Notes under the pieces: generated by a model
What the model was told of the DNA's origin: nothing
The model's database searches: none
What the model saw: the letters and a program-made list of their open reading frames with translations, nothing else
Part shown: one piece after another, positions 1 through 6,415 of the stretch
Numbering within the stretch: position 1 is the stretch's first letter
Layout: every line of letters starts with the position of its first letter
Program-made: the position numbers and the translations under genes
Source: Sulfurovum sp.
Lineage (GTDB): Bacteria; Campylobacterota; Campylobacteria; Campylobacterales; Sulfurovaceae
Reading direction: 5' to 3'
Assembly (NCBI GenBank): GCA_015663065.1
Contig: DQSX01000172.1
Span: 1-8,176 of the forward strand
Length of the DNA stretch: 8,176 bases

Positions 1-1116
1 ATAGGCATTGTTTGGGATGCTACACTGGCATTTATAGGTATCATCATCCTCTCTATGGTGCTTGATGAGATCGGTTTCTTTGAATGGGCAGCCATAAAGA
101 TGGCAAAACTATCCGGTGGTAGCGGAAACAAAATGTTTGTCTACATCCTGCTTCTTGGTGCTTTGGTCGCAGCATTCTTTGCCAATGACGGTGCGGCACT
201 CATACTTACCCCTATTCTTCTTGCCAAAATGAAATACCTCAAAATGAAACCTCTTGCCATCTTTGCTTTTTTAATGGCAGGCGGATTCATAGGTGATTCT
301 GCTTCCAACCCTTTGGTCATCTCAAATCTGACCAACATTGTGACAGCAGGCTATTTTGACATAGGCTTCATGGAGTATGCTAAAAATATGTTTCTGCCTA
401 ACCTTTTGAGTATTATCGCCTCCATTGCCATTTTATGGGTCTATTTCCGTAAAGACATACCTCTAAAAGTAGATGTCTCGGAACTGCCTGAACCTGCTTC
501 AGTCATCAAAAACATGACCATGTTCAAGATCAGCTGGTTCTTTTTGGCACTGCTTATGGTCGGCTATTTCATCGGAGACCACTATAATTTGCCTATCTCA
601 CTCTTTGCACTGGGCGGTGCTTTGCTTTTCTTGGCCATTGCAAAGTACTACAAAGCCGTAGAACCTATGCAAACCATTAAAGAAGCACCTTGGCAGGTTG
701 TTTGGTTCTCTATTGGCCTTTATGTGGTAGTTTACGGACTGAAGAATGCCGGTCTCACAGATGAGATCGCAACATGGATAGAATATCTTTCCCATCAGGG
801 TGAGGCTGTAGCCATCATCGGTACAGGTTTCCTCTCTGGTATCATCTCATCGGTGATGAACAACATGCCAACGATCATGATCATGGATATTGCCATCGAT
901 AAAGTAGGCTACGCAGGAAATGAAGCACTTGTCTACGCAAACATACTAGGCTCTAACCTTGGACCGAAAATGACTCCTATCGGTTCACTGGCTACCCTGC
1001 TGTGGCTGCATGTACTTGCACAAAAAGGGGTTAAAATAGGTTGGGGAGAATATATGAAAGTCGGACTGGTCATTACACCGCCGGTCCTTCTTGTCGCATT
1101 GCTGGGTCTGCTTTAA
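1..1116 (+). CDS. arsB: ArsB-type arsenite efflux membrane protein, N-terminus cut by window edge
   Basis: This is an inner-membrane pump that expels arsenite (and antimonite), either alone by proton exchange or together with the ArsA ATPase. The frame is open from base 1 and 371 residues are visible. By memory alignment to E. coli ArsB (about 429 residues), some 50 N-terminal residues lie upstream of the window. The ATG at 55 is internal, because the residues before it (IVWDATLAFIGIIILS) match the family. Conserved blocks seen are LDEIGFFEWAA, FANDGAALILTPI, YFRKDIP, APWQVVWFSIGLYVVVYGL, SSVMNNMPT and GPKMTPIGSLATLLWLHVL. The protein consists mostly of hydrophobic membrane spans, as expected. 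Regulatory and reductase partners (arsR, arsC) would lie upstream, outside the window. The gene ends with TAA and converges on the MoxR gene. Family assignment is strong; transport specificity is taken from the family. Confidence 0.95.
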   Translation: MGIVWDATLAFIGIIILSMVLDEIGFFEWAAIKMAKLSGGSGNKMFVYILLLGALVAAFFANDGAALILTPILLAKMKYLKMKPLAIFAFLMAGGFIGDSASNPLVISNLTNIVTAGYFDIGFMEYAKNMFLPNLLSIIASIAILWVYFRKDIPLKVDVSELPEPASVIKNMTMFKISWFFLALLMVGYFIGDHYNLPISLFALGGALLFLAIAKYYKAVEPMQTIKEAPWQVVWFSIGLYVVVYGLKNAGLTDEIATWIEYLSHQGEAVAIIGTGFLSGIISSVMNNMPTIMIMDIAIDKVGYAGNEALVYANILGSNLGPKMTPIGSLATLLWLHVLAQKGVKIGWGEYMKVGLVITPPVLLVALLGLL

Positions 1117-1123
1117 ATCATAT

Positions 1124-1166
1124 TCAGGAACCTCAAATTTGCCTCAAACAAGTTTGAGGCTCCTGA
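1124..1166. terminator. Possible bidirectional terminator between convergent arsB and MoxR genes
   Basis: The gap between the two convergent stop codons can form two mutually exclusive hairpins. The compact one, 1141-1160, pairs GCCTCAAA with TTTGAGGC around a CAAG loop with no mismatch. The longer one, 1124-1166, pairs TCAGGA with TCCTGA at its base and CCTCAAATTTG with CAAGTTTGAGG above, with one mismatch and one G-U pair around a 7-base loop. Placement suggests transcription termination from both sides. Neither side has a strong U-tract directly after the stem, so efficiency is uncertain. Confidence 0.55.
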
Positions 1167-1171
1167 TGGCT

Positions 1172-2176
1172 TTACGCTAAAAGATAAGCAAACTTCCTTA
1201 CCCACTCGCCCCACTCTTGGGAGCCTTCCACATCAATGTTATTTTGCTGCATATCTTGGACAAGCATAATGGAGAACTCTCCGGGAAGTTCTAAAGAGAA
1301 CCTTAAGACATTGTCTATGGCCTCTTCCGAACTGTTCTCAAGTAAAGCGTTCACCAAACCAATGGCAAGCGCCATCATCACTTTGGGATCTTCCTCCTCA
1401 AGCATCGTTAATGTACCATCAAGTATTGTATTTAAGTCAGGAAGATCTTTCATCACTTTTTTGAAACTCAAGTACCCAATAGCTGCTTCACGCCCGACTG
1501 CACCACTAATACTATCTAATATCAATTCTGCTTCTATGCCTGATTTGACAATGCTGTCCACATATTCCCAAGACCTTGGCGTGGCAAAAGATTTTTCGTT
1601 GGACTTGGCATCAAAGGTAAAAAGCATGGACTTGTCGTAGGCTAAAAAGCCTATGATACTGGCATCTATTTTAGCAGTGTATGCCCATCTTTTCCAGTCT
1701 TCAAAGTCCACTTCCATCTCAAAGTGCACAAAACGGTTGGCAAGTGGCGGCGGCATTTTGTAGACAACACCACGGTCATTTTCACGATTTCCCGCAGCCA
1801 CAATACTCCAACCTTCAGGCAATTCATACTCCCCTACTCGTCTGTCCAGAATGAGCTGATAGGCTGATGCCTGAACAGCGGGAGGAGCAGTATTTATCTC
1901 ATCTAGAAATAAAATACCTTTGGAACCTTCGAGAGAAGGTAAAAAGCTGGGTTTTGCCCATACACCTTCTTTCGTCTCCGCATTAAAGAAAGGAATGCCT
2001 TTAAGGTCTGTAGGATCAAGCAGAGACAAACGCAGGTCAATAAACTCAAGATTTTTATCTTTCGCGATCTTCTTGACTATGGAAGACTTACCTATTCCCG
2101 GTGCTCCCCAGATAAATACTGGTAATTTTCTCTCTATAAGACTGCTTACTACTTGTGTGATGTTTGATGCTTTCAT
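1172..2176 (-). CDS. MoxR-family AAA+ ATPase
   Basis: This is a cytoplasmic AAA+ ATPase of the MoxR group. Such proteins use ATP hydrolysis to remodel or activate partner complexes, usually with a von Willebrand A (VWA) protein encoded next door. The 334 residues contain Walker A GAPGIGKS (24-31), Walker B ILFLDE (88-93), a sensor-1 asparagine in AAGNREND (N130), an arginine-finger candidate in LANRF (R148) and a sensor-2-like TPRSW (R201). All ATPase motifs look intact. Residues 210-334 form a helical tail rich in acidic residues. The ATG at 2176 is supported by an AGGAGAGA ribosome binding site at 2188-2181. The gene follows the repeat-protein gene on the same strand after 123 bases that contain REP-like repeats. 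No VWA partner lies downstream, because arsB converges on it there. The client is unknown. Confidence 0.9.
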   Translation of the reverse strand: MKASNITQVVSSLIERKLPVFIWGAPGIGKSSIVKKIAKDKNLEFIDLRLSLLDPTDLKGIPFFNAETKEGVWAKPSFLPSLEGSKGILFLDEINTAPPAVQASAYQLILDRRVGEYELPEGWSIVAAGNRENDRGVVYKMPPPLANRFVHFEMEVDFEDWKRWAYTAKIDASIIGFLAYDKSMLFTFDAKSNEKSFATPRSWEYVDSIVKSGIEAELILDSISGAVGREAAIGYLSFKKVMKDLPDLNTILDGTLTMLEEEDPKVMMALAIGLVNALLENSSEEAIDNVLRFSLELPGEFSIMLVQDMQQNNIDVEGSQEWGEWVRKFAYLLA

Positions 2177-2180
2177 TTTA

Positions 2181-2188
2181 TCTCTCCT
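2181..2188 (-). promoter_or_regulatory. Ribosome binding site of the MoxR gene
   Basis: AGGAGAGA on the minus strand ends four bases before the ATG at 2176 and is a clear Shine-Dalgarno sequence. It lies only six bases downstream of the REP-like repeat cluster, so RNA folding of the repeats could influence access to it. Confidence 0.75.
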
Positions 2189-2194
2189 CTTTTG

Positions 2195-2300
2195 GCTTCG
2201 ACAAGCTCAGCCAACGTTTATTTTATCAGTACTGCGGTAGCTGAGCCTATTTTGTTATGATAACCAAGCCTGTCGTTACGGTAGCTGAGCCTGTCGAAGC
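2195..2300. repeat. REP-like repeat cluster: one inverted and two direct copies
   Basis: Three related units fill this gap. The left unit at 2195-2217 and the right unit at 2278-2300 are inverted copies that match at 20 of 23 positions (core GCTTCGACA-R-GCTCAGC). A middle unit in the same direction as the right one begins at 2235 with CGGTAGCTGAGCCT. The right unit, GTAG followed by an imperfect palindrome with TAGCT and AGCTA ends, resembles REP elements. Its GAGCCTGTCGA core is a motif I recognise from dispersed intergenic repeats in many bacteria. In RNA the outer arms could form a long hairpin with a loop of about 60 bases just before the MoxR ribosome binding site. Such repeats are typically moved by RAYT-type transposases; none is visible here. 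Confidence 0.75.
2235..2275. repeat. REP-like unit interrupted by a 19-base insert flanked by GCCT
   Basis: The middle repeat reads CGGTAGCTGAGCCT up to 2248, then 19 unrelated bases (2249-2267), then GCCTGTCG (2268-2275). Removing the insert and one GCCT restores the same order as the intact right copy. The insert contains the small palindrome GTTATGATAAC (2254-2264). The four-base duplication at its edges looks like an insertion scar, although replication slippage would also explain it. Confidence 0.5.
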
Positions 2301-3703
2301 TAAAACTGTACTGCATTTTTATCATAATCCAACACCGTTTCATAATCTTCTATAAATATCGGATTCTCCGCCAGATAATTCTGCAAACGTGTATCTACTT
2401 TTAAAATATCTAGCAATGCCATCGGCAAAGAAGGATTCGTCGCTAAACCTTTATTGATCTCAAAATTCTCTTTTTCAAACAGCTTTTTTAACAAAACTGG
2501 AGACAAAGAGGCATTATATGCCAAAGAAGCAAGCAGTGTAATCTCTTCAGAATTCTCCTGATACATGGTCTCAAGTACCGTTTTTGGGCTTGCAGGGTTT
2601 TTTGCAAGTGCTGCAAAGGTCTTTGGCAGATGCAGTGCATATATTTTTTCAAGTATATCAGGCTCTATCATCGGGTTTTGGGCCATTGCTTCCAACAAAG
2701 CTTCACTCTTTGTCTCCAGAAGTCTCTCTACTACCCCGCTCTCAAGATGTTCATTAATGCCCAAGAGAGAAAAAAGTGCACTATCAAGTCTCTGTGCTTC
2801 TATTTTTTCTAAACGTTCCAGCGTCACCGGCTGCCAGACAAGCAAGAGCTCAACAATAGACTGTGCTTTGCCTAAAAGGGTTTCAAACAGGCTGTCACTT
2901 ATGTTTGTATTTGTCGCCAATGCTTTGTTGAGTGCTTCATCACCTGTCTGTGCAAAATTTTCCAGTACCCTAAGCGGTACAACCCTGTTGGAAGCTAAAG
3001 CTGTATTGACTTTATTGTCTCGTAAAGAAATGAGTTTTTGGATCACGCTACTCTCTATATGTTCATTTCTCGCTATCGTCTCCCTTAGTGATACTTTCTC
3101 TTTCCCTCTGACTAAAAATGTAAAGTTCGGGAATCCTATGAGTGCAAGCATCAGGTTCGGGTCTGTGGCTTCAGTCGCCAAACGTCGCAAAGTCAGATAA
3201 GAGTAAAGAAGGTCTTCTTCATTGGGTTTAATGTCAATGTAACGTCTCAGCGTGTACATAATGACATCCCTGTCTTCTCTACTATCTTCATCCTCATCAT
3301 CCCACATATACATAGAGAGAAGCTTCACGAAGAGTTCATTGCCTATATGTGCATTGCCAAGCAGTCTAAAAACCCTTGACTGATCATTGGCAAGTTTTAT
3401 CCCCATAAGCAGTTCATCATCATTGATCGACTCAGAAATCAGGATCTCCAGATCTTTGAGCTTATAGAGTGGTACGGCGTCATCATACGCCATATTGGAA
3501 ATGTCCTCTTCAACAGGATTTAACATATGGTGTTCAATGACAGCAGAAATACCTTCTTCATAGTCAGAAGTCAGTATCACTTTGTACTTTTTAAAAAAAC
3601 GTTCTATCTCTTTTTGAGTAAAAATACCCTCACGACCAAGAAGGAGAATCTTTTTATCTTGTGATGATTCCAATAGTTCTAGTAGTGTCATTTTTTCTTT
3701 CAT
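2300..3703 (-). CDS. LRV-like helical repeat protein of unknown function
   Basis: I do not recognise a named family for the whole 467-residue protein. Residues 206-467 consist of about ten repeats of 24-27 residues. Their pattern is like x-A-L-A-x-N-x(6-7)-h-L-x-x-L, for example IARNEHIESSVIQKL, ALATNTNISDSLFETL, ALAKNPASPKTVLETM and GLATNPSLPMALLDIL. This resembles leucine-rich repeat variant (LRV) proteins, which form a curved helical solenoid used for binding proteins or nucleic acid. Residues 17-100 look like a small alpha/beta domain (KKILLLGREGIFTQKEIERF), weakly reminiscent of a BRCT fold. An acidic stretch, WDDEDEDSREDRD, lies at 134-146. There is no signal peptide or membrane span, so it is probably cytoplasmic. 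The start is ATG 3703; ATG 3691 (M5) is an alternative. The stop TAG overlaps the edge of a REP-like repeat. Its MoxR neighbour may act on it or with it. Confidence 0.8.
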   Translation of the reverse strand: MKEKMTLLELLESSQDKKILLLGREGIFTQKEIERFFKKYKVILTSDYEEGISAVIEHHMLNPVEEDISNMAYDDAVPLYKLKDLEILISESINDDELLMGIKLANDQSRVFRLLGNAHIGNELFVKLLSMYMWDDEDEDSREDRDVIMYTLRRYIDIKPNEEDLLYSYLTLRRLATEATDPNLMLALIGFPNFTFLVRGKEKVSLRETIARNEHIESSVIQKLISLRDNKVNTALASNRVVPLRVLENFAQTGDEALNKALATNTNISDSLFETLLGKAQSIVELLLVWQPVTLERLEKIEAQRLDSALFSLLGINEHLESGVVERLLETKSEALLEAMAQNPMIEPDILEKIYALHLPKTFAALAKNPASPKTVLETMYQENSEEITLLASLAYNASLSPVLLKKLFEKENFEINKGLATNPSLPMALLDILKVDTRLQNYLAENPIFIEDYETVLDYDKNAVQF

Positions 3704-3709
3704 AACAGT

Positions 3710-3718
3710 ACTATAACA
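3710..3718 (-). promoter_or_regulatory. Extended -10 promoter candidate for the repeat-protein gene
   Basis: On the minus strand TGTTATAGT reads as TG-N-TATAGT, an extended -10 close to consensus. Initiation about seven bases downstream would fall at or next to the ATG at 3703. That would give a leaderless message, or one starting translation at the second ATG (3691), which has only the weak purine run AAAGAAAAA before it. No Shine-Dalgarno sequence precedes ATG 3703. Confidence 0.4.
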
Positions 3719-3742
3719 TAATTGAAGTTAAATAGGAGAAAA

Positions 3743-3771
3743 TTTATCTTATTTGGAGTGAACAGTGTCAA
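3743..3771 (-). promoter_or_regulatory. Second promoter candidate: TTGACA -35 with 17-base spacing
   Basis: On the minus strand a perfect TTGACA (3771-3766) is followed after exactly 17 bases by GATAAA (3748-3743), which matches the TATAAT consensus at four of six positions. This would start transcription near 3736 with a leader of about 33 bases before ATG 3703. The -35 lies inside the palindrome at 3762-3785. Confidence 0.35.
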
Positions 3772-3785
3772 TACTATGACACTGT
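3762..3785. promoter_or_regulatory. Perfect palindrome: operator or terminator stem
   Basis: ACAGTGTCA (3762-3770) and TGACACTGT (3777-3785) are perfect 9-base inverted arms around a 6-base spacer. The palindrome lies 21 bases past the carboxypeptidase stop codon, so it could be a terminator stem for the upstream operon. However, no U-tract follows on the minus strand. It also overlaps a TTGACA -35 candidate for the next gene, and two-fold symmetry of this size suits a dimeric repressor. I cannot decide between the two roles, and both may apply. Confidence 0.5.
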
Positions 3786-3806
3786 CTCTACGAGATACGT
3801 ATAGGG

Positions 3807-6383
3807 TTAATACTTTTCAAGGGGGTTGTACGTAATGGTCGCCGGTTCCGTGTAGTTTGGCACATTATCATAGCTGAAGACCGCATAATATTTCTCTTTC
3901 TCATAAGAAGCAAAGTTGTCGTATGTATAAGTATCTTTACCACCATAGATCTTTACCCCATCCATAAAGTGTTTTGGAGTATGAAAGCTGTTTCTTACAA
4001 CGTAATATCCCCTGAGTGCTTCATCTTCTACTTTATCCCATGAAAGTTTGATCATTTTATTCTCTTTGCTGAGCGTTAAGTTTTCAACTACAGCAACCGG
4101 TTTACGTCGTTTTTCTATATATTTAACAACCAACTCTGCATCTGAACTCCACTCAACGATCCTGCTTTTCATACCCAATGATGAAGTTGGTTTAATAACA
4201 AGCTTAAGTTTTTTACCCTCTTGGTGCATCTCATCCAAAGCAATTTTTGAGAGTGTATCAAATTTGAAATACTGACACTCTTTGGTATTAAGATCTGACT
4301 CTGCTACTTCATAACCGATGTATTCGATCATCTCACGATTTTTAATGTCTTCATACGTCCCTACTTCATCTACTTCTACCAACTCAACATAATAACGTAC
4401 ATCAGATTTTTTCTTGAATTTATTCGTATTGCGTATGCGTAAAGCACACTGTGTGATCATTGTATTTTCAGGATCAGGAAGCTGTGAAAGATCAAAATTC
4501 AGGTAACCGTAAACACGGTGTCCTTCACTGTCAAAACCACTGTTAAGTCCCTCTTCCACACCATCTTTGGAAATTGTAGAGAGTGTTACGGCAGGAAGTC
4601 TGATCTTCTCATTTTCCAGCGTATATTTAATATCTAAAATTGGTCTATAATGGATACCGCCGCCAAATTGTCCATAACCAATATCAAACTGCATCATTTG
4701 AGAATCTTCACCCTCTGGTAATGTTTTGGGTCCATCAACTCTAAAAGTTGCACTTTTATTCTCAAGTGATTCTTGAAGTAAACGGCATTCATGTTTAGAG
4801 AATGACCAGTGATTCCAGATACCCTGTGTAAGGTTGCTGGACTGTATGGCACGACCGATCACACCTTTGGCTTGTGCATTTTCTATCTGATCAAAGTCTG
4901 TAACTTCCGTAAAGCTTTCCTCGTTGAGTAAAGAGAGGTTCCATTCTCCGAATTTTTCTATTTTGGCTGCGACCCTGTTCATCGGGTAGATGTAAAAACG
5001 TGCAGACTTTATAATGGCATTTTCAGGCAATGCATCAAGGTCAAAACTGACTACAGCATTACAAATACCTTTGGATTTGTTGATTCCTACAAAAAGAGAA
5101 TTAAGTCCAAAGTGTGCACGGTTCTGCTCCTGTGTGTATTGCCCGACATAGCCTGTTCCGCTTTTGTTTGCAAAGATAAGTTTAAAAAACTCATCATCTT
5201 CAAGTGCAGTACGCACTTTTACGATAGGCGCAAAAGCAGATTTGTAGCCGGTGCTTTTGTTCACCGCACGTATGGTGTAGTGATAGTTCGTTGAAGAGGT
5301 CAGATCCGTATCGGTAAATCTGTTTTTCCCAACTATCCCTACTTTGGTCCTATCATTACAGGCATCTTTGTCTTTGGTACTTCTGTAGATCTCAAAGAAA
5401 ATGTCATCTCTTTGTTCATATTTCCATACCAAAGTTACAGAATTTGCATCACTGGACTCAATCGTAAACTCTTCTACTCTTCTTGGCGCAAGTGAGGAGT
5501 AGTTGACAACTTCACCAAATGCCATTTTAAGTGCAGGAATATTTTCGTTGATGCTTCCGGACATACTTTTCATGTAATCAGGAATATTTTTGGTACCTAC
5601 TTCAACCACCACAGCAATAATACCTTTACTGTAATAGTACTCTCTACCCGAACCGGAGATAAGGTGTGCAGGTGGTTTTCCTCTGTGAATACCGTATTTT
5701 CTACCTGTTACTTTAGAAAACTCATCATTCATGTTGGCACAGAGTACATTCATATCTGTACCGTCTATTTCTGCTTCATGCATAAATTTATGTGCAGGGA
5801 AAAAGACATTTCCCTGAGAGTGGTAATCAAAGGCTATGGTGATGTTATCATGGGCATCCACAAACTCTTTCATGGCTCTTGTCTCTGCTTCAGAAAAAGG
5901 CTCTTCTCCACCATACACATTGGAAGAGGTATTGCTCTGCTTCACAAAACCAATGGAGAAGTTTCTGTTCAGGTCTACACCGATGGTACCATCATGATTC
6001 ACCCGTCTGTTCTTACGCCAGAAAGAGAAGTGTTTTCTTGAGTACTCATAGCCGTCCGGGTTAAGACAGGGGACCATATAGATAGTTGATTCAGTCAGTG
6101 ACTTTTCAAGTTCCGGGTCTACATCCTGATTGTCTGCTACATATTCGATGAACTTGAGTGCCAGTTCATGACCTATCCATTCACGTGCATGTACAGAACC
6201 GGTATATAGCATAGCAGGCTTTTCATCCGCAGTTTCAACATTTTTAGAAATCTTGGCAAGCACAATGTCCCGCTCTTCAAATGTTGTACCTATTTTTATG
6301 ATCTCAATGAGATCGGGATGGCTTTTTTCCATCTTATAAAGAAAGTCTAAACTCTCCTGATAAGACATATATTGTTTTTTCAT
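3807..6383 (-). CDS. M14-family zinc carboxypeptidase with FN3 and DNRLRE-type modules
   Basis: This metallopeptidase removes C-terminal residues from peptides or proteins using one zinc ion. Residues 1-295 form the M14 domain. Zinc ligands are H65 and E68 (GSVHARE) and H188 (FDYHSQ); substrate-binding residues are R123/R126 in FWRKNRR and N139-R140 (DLNRNF); the catalytic base is E261 (VVVEVGT). Residues 303-393 form an FN3-like domain. Residues 400-587 and 597-757 are two DNRLRE/CBM-like beta-sandwich modules (FDLDALP, NFDLSQLP, YRPILDIKYT). Residues 761-855 form a second FN3-like domain. At 858 residues it is far longer than a plain carboxypeptidase. There is no signal peptide, and an in-frame TAA lies two codons before the ATG, so a longer secreted form is excluded. 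A weak AGAGAA (6398-6393) precedes the start. The gene lies 32 bases after the ATP-grasp gene, probably in the same operon. The substrate is unknown. Confidence 0.88.
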   Translation of the reverse strand: MKKQYMSYQESLDFLYKMEKSHPDLIEIIKIGTTFEERDIVLAKISKNVETADEKPAMLYTGSVHAREWIGHELALKFIEYVADNQDVDPELEKSLTESTIYMVPCLNPDGYEYSRKHFSFWRKNRRVNHDGTIGVDLNRNFSIGFVKQSNTSSNVYGGEEPFSEAETRAMKEFVDAHDNITIAFDYHSQGNVFFPAHKFMHEAEIDGTDMNVLCANMNDEFSKVTGRKYGIHRGKPPAHLISGSGREYYYSKGIIAVVVEVGTKNIPDYMKSMSGSINENIPALKMAFGEVVNYSSLAPRRVEEFTIESSDANSVTLVWKYEQRDDIFFEIYRSTKDKDACNDRTKVGIVGKNRFTDTDLTSSTNYHYTIRAVNKSTGYKSAFAPIVKVRTALEDDEFFKLIFANKSGTGYVGQYTQEQNRAHFGLNSLFVGINKSKGICNAVVSFDLDALPENAIIKSARFYIYPMNRVAAKIEKFGEWNLSLLNEESFTEVTDFDQIENAQAKGVIGRAIQSSNLTQGIWNHWSFSKHECRLLQESLENKSATFRVDGPKTLPEGEDSQMMQFDIGYGQFGGGIHYRPILDIKYTLENEKIRLPAVTLSTISKDGVEEGLNSGFDSEGHRVYGYLNFDLSQLPDPENTMITQCALRIRNTNKFKKKSDVRYYVELVEVDEVGTYEDIKNREMIEYIGYEVAESDLNTKECQYFKFDTLSKIALDEMHQEGKKLKLVIKPTSSLGMKSRIVEWSSDAELVVKYIEKRRKPVAVVENLTLSKENKMIKLSWDKVEDEALRGYYVVRNSFHTPKHFMDGVKIYGGKDTYTYDNFASYEKEKYYAVFSYDNVPNYTEPATITYNPLEKY

Positions 6384-6415
6384 ATTTTACTGTTCTCTTT
6401 AAAATTTATTTTATT

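Noticed and set aside
1236..1640. 134-residue plus-strand open frame opposite the MoxR gene
   Set aside because: The opposite strand encodes an intact AAA+ ATPase. The frame has no ribosome binding site or recognisable motif.
2195..2300. CRISPR array
   Set aside because: There are only three short units, one of them inverted, with no regular spacers. REP-like repeats explain them better.
2565..3200. 211-residue plus-strand open frame opposite the repeat-protein gene
   Set aside because: It is low-complexity (Ser/Leu/Phe-rich) and antisense to a gene with clear protein repeats, with no family motif. It is a shadow frame.
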